DNA from: Beroe ovata
Taxonomy: Eukaryota > Ctenophora > Nuda > Beroida > Beroidae
Length of the DNA: 64,000 nt
Reading direction: 5' to 3'
Assembly: GCA_946803715.1 (NCBI GenBank)
Contig: CAMPET010000010.1
Span: forward strand, 96,153 to 160,152
The notes beneath the pieces were generated by a model. It was not told where the DNA came from. It did no database searches and saw only the letters and a list, made by a program, of their open reading frames with translations. A program made the translations under genes and the position numbers. Shown piece after piece: positions 1-12,700 of the stretch (position 1 is the first letter of the stretch; each line of letters starts with the position of its first letter).

Positions 1-717
1 CTACGGGTTAGATTGCGGGCTGCGGGGTTAAACTGTGACAGGGAACTATGTCAGAAAATATAAACCATGGCAGGGAGCTTATAATCTATGACAGAGTGAG
101 CCAGTTAGGAGGGTTATATCCGACACTCTGTTTACATGTTGAATCACGTTAACTATTTCCCAAGCTTCGGTCAAGCAACCATAAACACGCGACACTTTAA
201 ACCAAGAGGTTAATTCAGTTAGTGAATACCGTGACAGTAAAACCGAGTTCTGTAATGACCTGTTTACTAATGTACAGTGTATATAAGTGTTCACTGTACA
301 GTGTACATAAGTGTACAGTGTACATAGTGTACATTGTACATAAGTGTACACTGTACGTAGTGTACACTGTACATTAGTGTATAGTGAACACTAATGTACA
401 TTGTATATTAGTATTCACTGTACAGTGTACATTAGTGTACACTGTACTGTGTACATTAGTGTACAGTGTACATAGTGTACACTGTACATTAGTGTATAGT
501 GTACAATAATGTACATTGTACATTAGTGTACAATGTAAATTAGTGTACACTGTAAAATAATGTACATTGTCCATTAGTGTACACTATACATTAGTATACA
601 CTGTACATTAATGTGTAGTGTACACTTATCACGCATCACGTCATCACGCATCACGTCATCACGTCATCACGCATCACTCATCACGTCATCACGTCATCAC
701 GTCATCACTCATCACAG
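1..717. repeat. NUP210 intron: 10-12 bp minisatellite and CATCACGT repeat
   Basis: From about 255 to 612 variants of TGTACATTAGTGTACACTG repeat with a 10-12 base period. Many are self-complementary (TGTACA, AGTGTACACT). From 640 to 716 a CATCACGT / CATCACGC array runs straight into the splice acceptor of the exon at 718. Bases 1-240 show nothing recognisable. Short open frames here are repeat translations, not genes. Confidence 0.8.
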
Positions 718-3700
718 GTACTGGAAGCGAGGTACGGGTGGATGTATTTGTGGATCAGATACACCGGATCGCTATCAAGACCACCTCTCTGGAACTGCTC
801 TTGGAAGAAACTCCGTCAACGTTTGAAGCGGTAGCCTACTGCAGCGAGGGTAGGTTCTCTGTACGTTATGTTTAATTGGTAGTTGCACGTTACTACTACG
901 TCTGTGCGTTCTACTTGGTAGTTGAAAGTGCGTTAATGTCATGTTTCGCGTTCTGTTTCTAATGCTGGCTCTAATAGTGTTTCTAATGCTGGTTCCCTTA
1001 GATATTTTTCTGTTCCCTCAGATATTTTTCTGTTTACGATTTATCATTATTTCATTTCCTTTATCCTGTACGTCTCCCTATTTATGCACTGTGCCGTATG
1101 TGTGCACTGTGCTGTATTCGTGCAGCGTGCACTGTGGATTCATTGAGTACAGATTAATGTGCAAATAAGGCACATAACGACAGCATACTGCACGATACTA
1201 TAGCTCATGGTCACATTCATGTCTAACACCATTGACTACAGAGTGAGTGGTATTGCCAATCAAATTACTGTGAACAACTTGTGAGGGCAGCATATGGCGG
1301 CATTCAATAATATGTGGAATGCGGATTAACGGCAGTCATCTGTATAAATAAATATCGATACGACGAATCGAATTGCAGGTATCCATGATGATGGTCTCGA
1401 ATTTAAGTTTCTACAGTTCGATTACGGAAAATGGATTTTAGTTGAATTTCAAACTGATCAATGACCATCTAAACCTTTGTGTACTCCGGTGTACTCACCA
1501 TTTTCCGTAGGTCTGCGATTCCGTTCCGGACTGAAAAAGAAGTTGATGTCAGTCATCTTTCGGCAATGAATCGTCAACTTTCATTTGATTAATAAAGTAA
1601 TCAACTCCACATCAGACATCAGACAACAGATACATCAGACATCAGATACATCAGACATCAGTACATCAGACACCACAAACACTGTTCACTGTCATTCGAC
1701 TATCTTATTGCAGATTGTTGACATTGTCAACTTTCAACCACAAAATTAGCAAGTCTGTTTGTATGTAAGCAACACTGTTGACACTGATGACACCACAATC
1801 CCCAGGAAACACATTCAGCACACTGGATGGACTCCAGTTTTCGTGGACAATTGAACCAGACATTTCGACCAGTGGTAACGTCCTCAAATACATTCCCTAC
1901 ACTGAGAGCTCCTACTTGACACCTCCCACCATTGGTATACTCGAGAACCAGGTAAATATTGACACCTCTCGATGAGTGGTATTTGGTTTATTATTACACG
2001 ATGTGAGTGTCAATATGGTGACCAGATTGACACCAGTCAGACTACTACTGCAGACATGATATAAAACCTCTCGGATCATATTTCAGTTTTCACAGCTTAT
2101 TAAATCTCTGTATTTCAGGGCAAGCAAGGTGACAAAATACTGATACAAGGAATTAATACTGGTGTAGCGTGGGTTAAGGCAAAGTTGACACACCCAGCGT
2201 ACCAGGTATACTGCTGTATTAGTGTGCTAATTTGGGTTTGTTTTACGGGATGAATAGAAAACGCGAAAATAAGTGAGATGTACTATCTGATTCATCTTTC
2301 ACTTCCACCTCTCAATTTCATACTCGAGACTTCAATTTTCCCGCCGTTGGCAGCAAGTTGACGTCCGGCGCGAAATCCAAACGAGTTTCATCTGGGTACT
2401 TTTCGATGCGCACGCGTGTTCATTTTGTGTTCTTTGTAGATTTGAAGCCGCAAATAGTACAATGTACATTTTTTGTATTCACATTCCGCCGAACTTGTCA
2501 AAGTTGCTATCTGGTGAGAGATTTGCTAGGTACATAACTGTTGCAAGTACAACAAAAAACTTTCGATTAAGGGATTGAAATGTGGTCGTTATGATTGCTG
2601 CTTTCATCAGGAATCTCATCACGAGGAAAAATTGTCAGAAAAAGTGGGTTTTTAAACTTAACAACACTACATTATACAATGAAATTTGAGGTTAAGTACA
2701 ATGCACCCTACTCTAAGATAAGGAACATGAACAAATGAAAGAGTGGATTGCAGAATGCAGATAGTGCAAAACTTCTAGCAAAATCAAAATTTGATTGCAA
2801 ATTTCAAAGTACAATCTCAGGCTATTACCCTGTCTCACATTGTAGAATATTCACAAGATACCTATCACATTACGGGGTGTATACTCAACTGTTTGGGTTG
2901 GTCAATTTCGTGTTGATCTTCAAGCCACGCATGTCGTACAATTGGCAACATTTCCATGACTACGTAAACTCCGTACCACAAAACAATGCTGGAGTGTCAA
3001 TGACATGAAATAGTGGCGTTGCACAGGATACGTCTTGTTACAATGTACAAACTTGATACAACTCAACAGAATATTTTGACTAGATGAAAAAGTGACGTAT
3101 ATTTTGAAGGAGAATATTTGTCAATGATAAATGTAAGCCAAGTTTAGACGAAATATGATACCGGCGTTCAAGTGTATGTTAGGTACGTATCAAGGTCTAT
3201 CAGCTATGATATATCGCTACCATATTATCATGATAATAACAAAAGAGAACTTGCAAGTGATAAGGGATGATTTGATCGATTTCTCTGTTAAACAATTATC
3301 ATTTATCGATCATGACATTCCTAGCATAAACACCAAATCATTTATATATTGGTCATGCACCTACTTCATAATATGAAACGATGATCAAATACACTATACA
3401 GTATTTAAATGAAGGAAATTAGAAATGTTTATATGAAATGAACTATCAGATTAAACAGAGGCAACATATGTACTCGATCTTTATTTGTAGCCTAAAATTA
3501 CTGCCATCATTGTGTTCTGTTAACCTGCATGCTAACGAACACAATTGAATAACGGTTGCTTCTTAACCACTATTAATCTCAATATATGATGATTAATTTC
3601 ATTAAACAACTGAGCCAGGGAATCGATGTGATTTTGCTGACCCCTATAATAATAGTGCCATCATTTATTAATGTATTTATTGGTTTAGTACGGTCATCAA

Positions 3701-6700
3701 TACGATTGCTCTTAGCGAAGCCAACCTTAAGCTTAATGGAAGAGGGTTTCCAAATTCTAGGAGAGTGACCTTTCAGACTGCTAAAATTGTTTATTTTACA
3801 GATAATTGTTGTTAGGAAACCACGAAGAGTTACTTGTTCAGAACACAATAACACCGCATGACAAATGAAATGAGTTCTGCCAAAGAGCATGGTTTAAATG
3901 AAACGCAATGTAATCAAATATCTCTCAAATGAGCTCCTTAAACAGACTATGGAATTGTTTATGTGAAGATTCCGTACTAGCGACCGTGTATAGTATGACA
4001 GAGTGTGTGTGTGTGTGTTTGTGTGTGTATGTGTGTGTGTGTGTAGTGTGTAGTGTGACGTGTACTCCGTAAGTGTGCGAGTGAGCTTGTACAGTTTTAG
4101 AGTGAGTTAGAGTGAGTCAGAGGATTGAGCCCAGGGGACGAGACTGAGAGAGCCGTGTCTCTGAGACTTTAGAGAGAGAGAGAGGGGGAATGATAAAGAT
4201 GGTAGCTCTCGATTACTCCAAATCATATCCCTAGACCAATAACCAGTGAAATTACCCGGAACCGCGGCAGATTTGACATTCTCACTGTCACTCTCATTAA
4301 CAGGATTGGTCTAGCATTATAGTATGAGTCTATGATTGTGATTGCAGTTCACCCACAGCAGAACGAAAAGATGGGAGGGAGACATGGCGTTAATAGCCCG
4401 GTGAAAGCATCCACATGTGTCTGAGCAAGGGAGGGGGGCTATAAAACATGCAAAAAGTGGCAGACTGCTGTAAGGGGTATATGAAAAGTGGTACATGTTG
4501 CACAGTGTATAGCTCTACCGCAATCGGGACTATAATTTAGACATGACAAAGGAAGATCGGAGACGGGATTACTCGATAGCTATCAACTGTTCAACAGATA
4601 CGACTATCATTGCACTACCATTGTATTGTAACCTTGAAAATATAGCCCTATCAGAATAACAATTAACCGAGGCCAAAGGCAAAGGGTCCTGCTAGTACTT
4701 ACAATACTCGACTTAACATGAGTTATCACTTATCTCTGAAAGATGTCATGCGGTGCGAGCTCCAAATAAGGGTGGGAGGGAATTATCTCAAATTGGGTAG
4801 TTTCCGCGCTACTTAGCATACACATTTCCACTGAATTTCCATGTTTAATGAGCTATTTTGCGGTGGTTTGGGAGAAGAAATTCCGGTTTAGGAGGAGAAT
4901 TATGTCATATTTAAATTCCTTATTCTGAAATTCCGATATTCTTTACTCCTTGCGGTATATTTTTTGAAAGTACCTAGCGTCATGATGTCAGTTCTGATCC
5001 CATTATCTCGCTTACCTCTTGGTGAGTAAGAGTGGTTTCACGGATTCTTCACTCATAAGGGCACTGTTATGTCGACATCCGCTGTGCTGAGATGGGAGAA
5101 TAGTTGTGTCAAAGCATAGTCGCACGAAAATGTGGGTCTCAAATTTTTATTGGAGATCAACGTACGAATTTAAACGGAAAATCAGAAATTGCGTTCGGTA
5201 CAAGAAAATTAACAATAAAAACGAGGAGAAAACGTCGTACGAATAATAAAATCAAAATTTTCAAAAGCTGGACATTGAAGCTTAAAGTTAGAAAGATTAC
5301 GCCCAATATTAGACCTCTTGGGGCAGTGAGATATTGCTGAGATTAAGCTCAAATCAATGTATGAAACAGCCACTATTGTCCTCACGATGAGTAGTGTTGG
5401 GTAACAGCAGCTGTGGAAAATGGGAGGGGGTGTGGAGTGAGGAGGGAGTCAACACCTCTTTCTGACCCTGGAACAGTGACTCTATATGCCGAAAATAGAA
5501 AAGTTCACGAGTTTATAAATGCGTTTGTGTTTCGCTCCCTTTCGCTCGTAGTGAAATTAGACACACTCCACTGATACAGTTCATTGTTACGATACGAGGG
5601 TAATTTGACGCGAGATAGTGTGTGCGTTCACAAAGAATACAGTACGGATAATGTTGATAGCATCCACCTGCTCCCTCTGAAGCTCACAGTGAGCATGACG
5701 TGCCACGTGATAGGGTCACGCGTTGTCTTGGTAACGCGTGACAACGTCACGTGACGGCATGGAAACCGGGTTTAGTCAGTACACAAACAAATGACTGGTT
5801 GTAGTGTCTATGGTAACGTGATTTGTGTGTGTGTGGCACGTGCGTCGATAACGTGAGTGAAATCAATTGGTGTAAAATGCGCATTCATTATCAGTCATAT
5901 CATGTACAGAGCACCTATAGTGATACCATTAGCAGACAGATAAACGACTGGGCGTGCGTTGTTGACAATCCCACCACTGTGTGTATAAGTCCATACTGCA
6001 CACCATAAGAAGTACTCACTCCTTCTGTGGTAACCATGGTTACCGAAGAAACCCAGGTTAACTAGTACTTAATATCTACACTAACCCATGACATTCCCCC
6101 GCCGGCAGGGTGTTAGTGAAGTGTCAGTGAGAGTGGTTGTCATAGAGAACTTACTCCTCAATCCCCCCTACGACCAATGGGTTCTTCCCCTCACTCTGAT
6201 AGACTACAAAGCCGAGCGACGCCAGCACGGCAAGAAAACAGGTATCACCGGGGATCAATGTATTTACATATCATTAGGGGGAGTGGAGTTAGAGATGTGC
6301 AGACGTTGTAGTCGATTACGATAGGGTGAGGGTCACCCCGGGGTGAGGGGGGCTAATGTTGGAGTTGGGACCGATGACGCAAGTTTATGTAGAAGCGAGT
6401 GCCTAGGAAGTTGCAGTTGTTAAATTTGGGCTGCTACGTGAGATAACAAGAAAAGAGTCAAAGTTTGATGCACGGAATGAATTGAAAAATACACTAATAC
6501 CACATAGAACAGAATGCCACTAGAATAGTGTTCTTTTCCCCTGATCATGCTTTATGTGCCGCACTTGCCCGGGACATAGTTTCCCTCGTTAGCATCCCGT
6601 CTTGTTACAGCACGTCTTATGGCAGTTTTCCCAAACAGAAACCGACTGACGTTCTGCAGCCGATAGCCCGTAGGGACACTTGCTCGAAGCCCTGGCGCAC

Positions 6701-9700
6701 CAATCATCTCCAGTGTTGTCCTTCAAGTCACCCTCACATGTGTCACAACCAGGTCGGGTGTAGCAGAACTGGAACCCAGAGGAGCCATACCCTGTATCTG
6801 CTACTAGACAGTAGGGCACAGGATGCTTGCCTCCACTATTCCTGCAGAAGTTGTGGTTACTCGTCACTAGGTCTTCCTTTTTGAAGGTTCCTGGTTGCAT
6901 GAGTGCTAGGGAAGCGACGCCGTTGTAAAACACCTCCATCCAGTTGAGGCACTCTCTCCCGAACACCGTCTTAGCAGTGGTGCCAGAGTAACTTTGTCCA
7001 TTACCAGTGTAAGTTTCCGAGATGCGTGATGCGTGTACGCACATGGGAAGAAGTCGGGTATCCGGTTTATAAACTTCTTGTATCACACATTCAATGGTGC
7101 TGGTTCCGATAAGAACATATCCCGGGTTGCATTGAACTTGGTATTTCTCCCCGGGTTCTAGAGTTTTCTTCGTTTGTTTGGCGTACTTGATGTTTGGTGT
7201 GATGCACTTTCCACGTTTTTCTCCGTTGTCAACTATTTTGGGAGGACGTGGTTTGCCACACGTCTTGCATGTTTTGGGACACATTGTTTTATATTTATCG
7301 CACATGTGACTGATTCTGGAGCACAAAGGATGAAAATCGGTACATTCACTTCTTTCCTCCACGTGGGGATCCTCCTCATCCACACTCCTCTTGGTAACGG
7401 ATTCTGTGCATCCACTGGCCGAGGTACACGAGTTGATTCCCTTACAGAAGTTTGGTCTGACATTTGGACAGCCGTTTCTATAACTGATCCCACTCTTCCT
7501 ACCCTCCCTCAGCTCTGTGAACATCACCACATTGAGGTCCTCTATACCACACACATTCTTACCTCGGGCTATCCGGAAATACCCATCCTCACCCCAGCTC
7601 TTCCCATGACTGTTCTTCACGATCCAGTAGTCGGGGGTGTACCCGACTATCAGCACAGCGTGGTCACATCCGTTCTTTACCTCCACATCATCGTATATAC
7701 CCCCTGAGTAAGCTCCAACCTTACAATCATTCCTGTCACCACTCGCCTCACCACTCCACGCCAGACACGTTATGACTGAACCATACTTGTACACATAATA
7801 GGGAATGTCCGATGTTGCTACCTCCTTGAACCCTGTCACCCTCACTCTGGTGAGATAGTCAGGAGTTGTACCTGCTCTACACGTTCCCACCGTCCCGTCT
7901 CGAGCTAGATACTCTCCGTAACTTGCCTCATTTGAGAGATGATCCACATCGGAGAGCCAGGCGGTCACAACCCTGAAGTCGCCTCCACCGCACCCCTCGG
8001 CGAAGCAATCAGTCATCTCCTGGGCTGAGAACTTCTCCAGTTTCCCGGTGTGCTTGGCGTATGCAATTTCCAGAGCACCCATGGTAGCGTGTAGGTAGCA
8101 ATTTCCACAGCTACCCTGGTGCACCACCCTTACCTCAACGTGATCCCTCACATCATATGAAGCAGGCACGTCTTCTCGTTTGTGTACCTCCTCCTCTTCA
8201 ATCTGGGCACCCCCGGTCATGTAGCTGGAGGGGGCAGAGACACTCCTCTTTACTCCGTTCATCATTCTCATTTCTTCATTCGTGAACATGTAGTTCACGC
8301 TCGCTTGAGGGCATGGCGCATCAATAGCTTCGGTCACGCTGCTACACTTTTCTGCAAAGATGTCGAGTCTTTTCTGGTATTCCCCTGCCCCCAAACTCAT
8401 TTCCTCGATCTTGAGAAGTTCGTTGAACCTCTTCTGAATAATATCTTCTTCAGCAAGGCTCACTGTCAAGATCAGAGTGGCAAGGACGGTTACCAGACGG
8501 TTGCTAAGGTAGAGACGATTCATCGTCGGGCTGATTTCTAGTGAAAACGCTCAGATTGGAATATCACTGGGTCGAAACTGGGGAAATGGAGTTTGCATAT
8601 GTCCCTTTATAGTTCCCTCTCTTTAGTCATGAGCTTCAATACTTGTGATCCCATTATTCGTCCCACAGAAACCTTTCTTTGATCAAGCATCTTCAAATTG
8701 CGAAATTTCTTAACGAATGAAGGATTGGGGTCTGATGAGTTTATATTTCTCTTGTTGAGTAGTAGGGCACTTGAACAAAAGCACGTCCCGCGCAAAGCTT
8801 GTCATCATATTCACAGAGTTAAAGAATAATTGTCATTTGTCATCGCGAAAATTGGAGTGACATAACTCAATTCACAAGCAAGTCGAGGCTAACTACTTGC
8901 TTTGCATTGAGGTTACGCGTTATGTAGTACCTCAAATAATCCTTTGACTGTTAAAACGTTGTCACAATAAACTAATTATAACAGCTCATTGATGAGTGCT
9001 TGACACTAGTTTAGGATGTGAGGCACATGTTGAAAAGCAAGAAATGGGACAGGAGGGGCGGGGCTGTTTGGGAATATAAACACTCAGACACACACACACA
9101 CACACACACACACTGTCTCTCTTTGTCCACTCAACTGCACATATGCAAATAACAGTCACTTCTCTCCACTTCTCCAGCAATCCAGCTACCCTCCGAACAA
9201 TACTCCCTGTCGCTGAGTAACGGGACTGTTGCCGAGATGTCGGGACCGAGTAGTGTGACGTCACTGATGGTGGGGAACACTGACGTGATCCTGGTTGATA
9301 AGAATGTGCAGCACTTGCCGCTGGGAACAACGCCTCACACCACCCTACATGTGGTGCCACCCGAGAGTCTCCGTAAGTGTTTGATAGTACGCCCCCCCCC
9401 ACTGATGAATCATCACTCATGAATCATCACTCATGAATCATCACTCATGAATCATCACTGATGATGACCCCAGCGCATATCACGAAACGGGAAACCCTTG
9501 GAAGGCATGAGGGTTCCTATATGGAAGTTAGGAGAGCAAGAAATACGCCCTAACTCCGTTATAATAAGGAATAATGTCTTATGTCTTCCTAAAGGTGTTC
9601 CAGGAAGCAGCCCCTGGTCCGTGTTAAATTGTTCTCATATCTCAGCACTATATATAATACAAGGATGAGATGCTTCCACCATAACTTGATATTCACTTGT

Positions 9701-12700
9701 CTCACATGACCTTCTCATAGATTTCAAGATAAAGTCAGACAATTGGAACTTTGAGAAGGGCAAGAAATACAGCTTCTCGATAACCGTCTTTGGACCTAAT
9801 AACCGCCCGGTGCTTCTCACTGATAACATTAGGATACAGGTTTGAGTTAATAAGACCAGAAATGACATTTGCTTGCATATTGATATCTCGAAACCAATAT
9901 ATCATCGTGACACTAGATGCTCATTATTGACAACCCACTATGGACACCACGCTATTGAGCACAATAACACTTGACACCCCCACTATTGACACGACGCTAT
10001 TGAGCACAATGACACCTGACACCACACCGCTGTCATAGCTGGTGGTTGAGGACGAGTATTTGCGAGTGGTGGACAGTAACATGGAGGGGACAGAACACAC
10101 GGTTCAGACTACCAGCACTGGAACTACCACCATATCAGCCACTCTACACACCCTCACCCATCCTAGGACAGGTATATCTCCATTGTGTTAACCTTGTGTT
10201 ATTATTGTGTTAACCTTGTGCTATTATTGTGTTAACCTTGTGTTATTATTGTGTTTACCTTGTGTTATTGATATGGAGGAGAGGCATACTTAGCATTTCA
10301 TCTTCTTCCGTGTGTCGGAAAAGTGTCTGCCATAGTTTGCACTTGCTCAACGCTGTTGATGATCTAAGACTTGTCTGAAACTTGTTTATGACTTGTTTAT
10401 GACTTGTCTTAGACTTGTCTCTGACAGCATGACAGTATAACCCTTCCTGTCAGGTGAGGAACACCCATTGGATGTACCGGTTTCCAGCATTCAGAGTGTG
10501 GTGATAAGACTGCCTGTCACCGTGACTCCTGTCACTGTCATACTGCCGCTCTACAAGAAACAACCTTACACCTTCAGGTACCTATATGTCTGTCAGTTTG
10601 TGAGATTATGTTTGTGGGTGTTTGTTTGTTCGCGTGTCAAGTCTGGAACTTATCTCACTCAGTTAGTATTACCTGTCCCTGATTGATAGGGCTTACTTAG
10701 GTAACACTATTATATGCAACCCCCTGCAAACATGGAGGAACTAAGTTTAAGTTTTTACAATATCTGTACTCCGATTGCAGACTAACGGGTGGAGGCGGCA
10801 GTGGGGAGTACACGTGGTCAACACCGGACAAGACACGTGTCACTGTCACTCAAGAGGGTGACGTGACAGGTCGGAAACAGGGACGTGTTGGTGTGACAGC
10901 TAGCGATGTGAAGAACGGCGAGAATAGTGCTACTAGTCAGGTACCTGATCTTGTGACAATTCCATCTGTCTCTATAGAATTTTCGTGTTCTGATTCTCGA
11001 AAAATGCCACGACATTTCATATGCAAAGTGTCGTAACTTCAACTCCAAATCAGCACAGGTAATCCGAGGATGAACTCATGAACCCCTCATCTAACAACTT
11101 CCACTCATTCCTCTCGCTCTCGAGTCTTAACTTATTCTAACTAGTCGTGACGTCATGCATGACGTCATCCGTGACGTCACGACTAGTTACGACAAGTGAC
11201 GCATGAGGTCACGGGTGACGTCTCCGGTGATGTCACGACTAGTTGGGGTCTTAGCTAAATCACCTAACCTCACCTCTGAAATTAATCTCCTAATAATCAC
11301 GCGTGAACCCCGAACTCTTTCTCACACTCATTCTTATATTGCAGGTCATAGTAGCGGAGTTATCTGGTCTCCAATTCCTGCCGGCTCGGGTGGAAACAAT
11401 TGTCGGATCTACGCTCACTCTTAACTTGGCTGCATATATCGAGATAGAACCAGGAAAAAGGGTAGGCTACTGTGAGACAGTTGCTTGGAGACATCTTGAT
11501 CGTTTTGATTTCCTGTTTCAAATTACAGAATATCGAGTGTAGCTCGTTCTTTTTTCAGCTTCCTTTTACCCGATGTGATATGGTTCCCCTTGACTCCACG
11601 CTATCCAATGACGTGTTCGAAGTGGAGAGTGAGACTGAACCAATCGGAGATATTGTACAAGGTGATGTCATCCTCCTCGAGAGAAAATATTTCCTTGTGT
11701 TTGTCTCTATGCTTCGTAATAGTGTGATTCTCTGACAGGTGTGTGTCGAGATATTACTGTCCGTGGGAAGAATCCGGGAATCTCAGTTCTCAAAACCACG
11801 TACACGACATCGAAAGGAGTGTTGCTAAGCGCAACCATCACCATAGCAACCTATCTGCCCCTTTCATTGACAAACCCGTCCCACACTCCTGTTCTCTCCC
11901 TGGGTGAGTTTTAGTGTGAATAGGTTTTCAAGAGAAAAAGAGCAGGGTCAGAACTCTGCTGCCCACAACGATATCATTTCTGATAAACCAAGTGGGGTTT
12001 GATAAAATCGGTCAGTTGTCATCTCTCTCTTTTGCCGTAGGATCTTCCATTGTGTTGGAGTTGAGTGGTGGTCCGGCAGCTTGGCCTACTGCCAAATCTG
12101 GTTACTCCCAAACACTGGAATGTGGCGATGAGGGGTGTTCCGGTCACCTGGTGTCACACAAGCACACCACTGCACACCACTTCCGCGTTACATGCCACCT
12201 CCTTGGTATACAGGTGAGATGCAGAGAGACATGTTTGTTTTCCTGGCATCAAGTTTACATGCTCGACACTATTCATAATTTGAAATCTGTTGCAGTCAGG
12301 ACTGGTTGTTGTTGGTAACAAGATCAGTCAGGATAACCCGTTCCCCGCGATGGAGACTCTCGCCGTGGCAGTCAGATGTGAAGTCCCGGGGACACTGGAA
12401 TTGTCACACACACTCCCAACCCCTCCTCCTGAGTGCCCGCTCTCAGATGAGGTGATTGATAACGCGTGTGGACTGTGGGCTAACGCTAGTAGTTCACGCG
12501 TGTGAGCTCACGCGTGCGGTGAGATCTTGTGTGTGGGTTAACGCATGCTACAAGTTCTCGCGTGTGTGCTTATGCGTTTCCTAGTTACGCAAAACTTTGT
12601 CACCTCTCCATTTATAGGTATCAGTGATGATAGGGAGCAGTTTGGTGACGGTTTTCTCTGTCAAGACATCCGATCTCCTTCCCTTCGACAATTCCTCCTC

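Noticed and set aside
79-574. Minus-strand frames rich in Tyr/Thr/Cys/His
   Set aside because: They are translations of the 10-12 base repeat array, with no family similarity.
7174-7707. 177-codon plus-strand frame
   Set aside because: Antisense shadow of the cysteine protease, which has clear catalytic and domain motifs on the minus strand.
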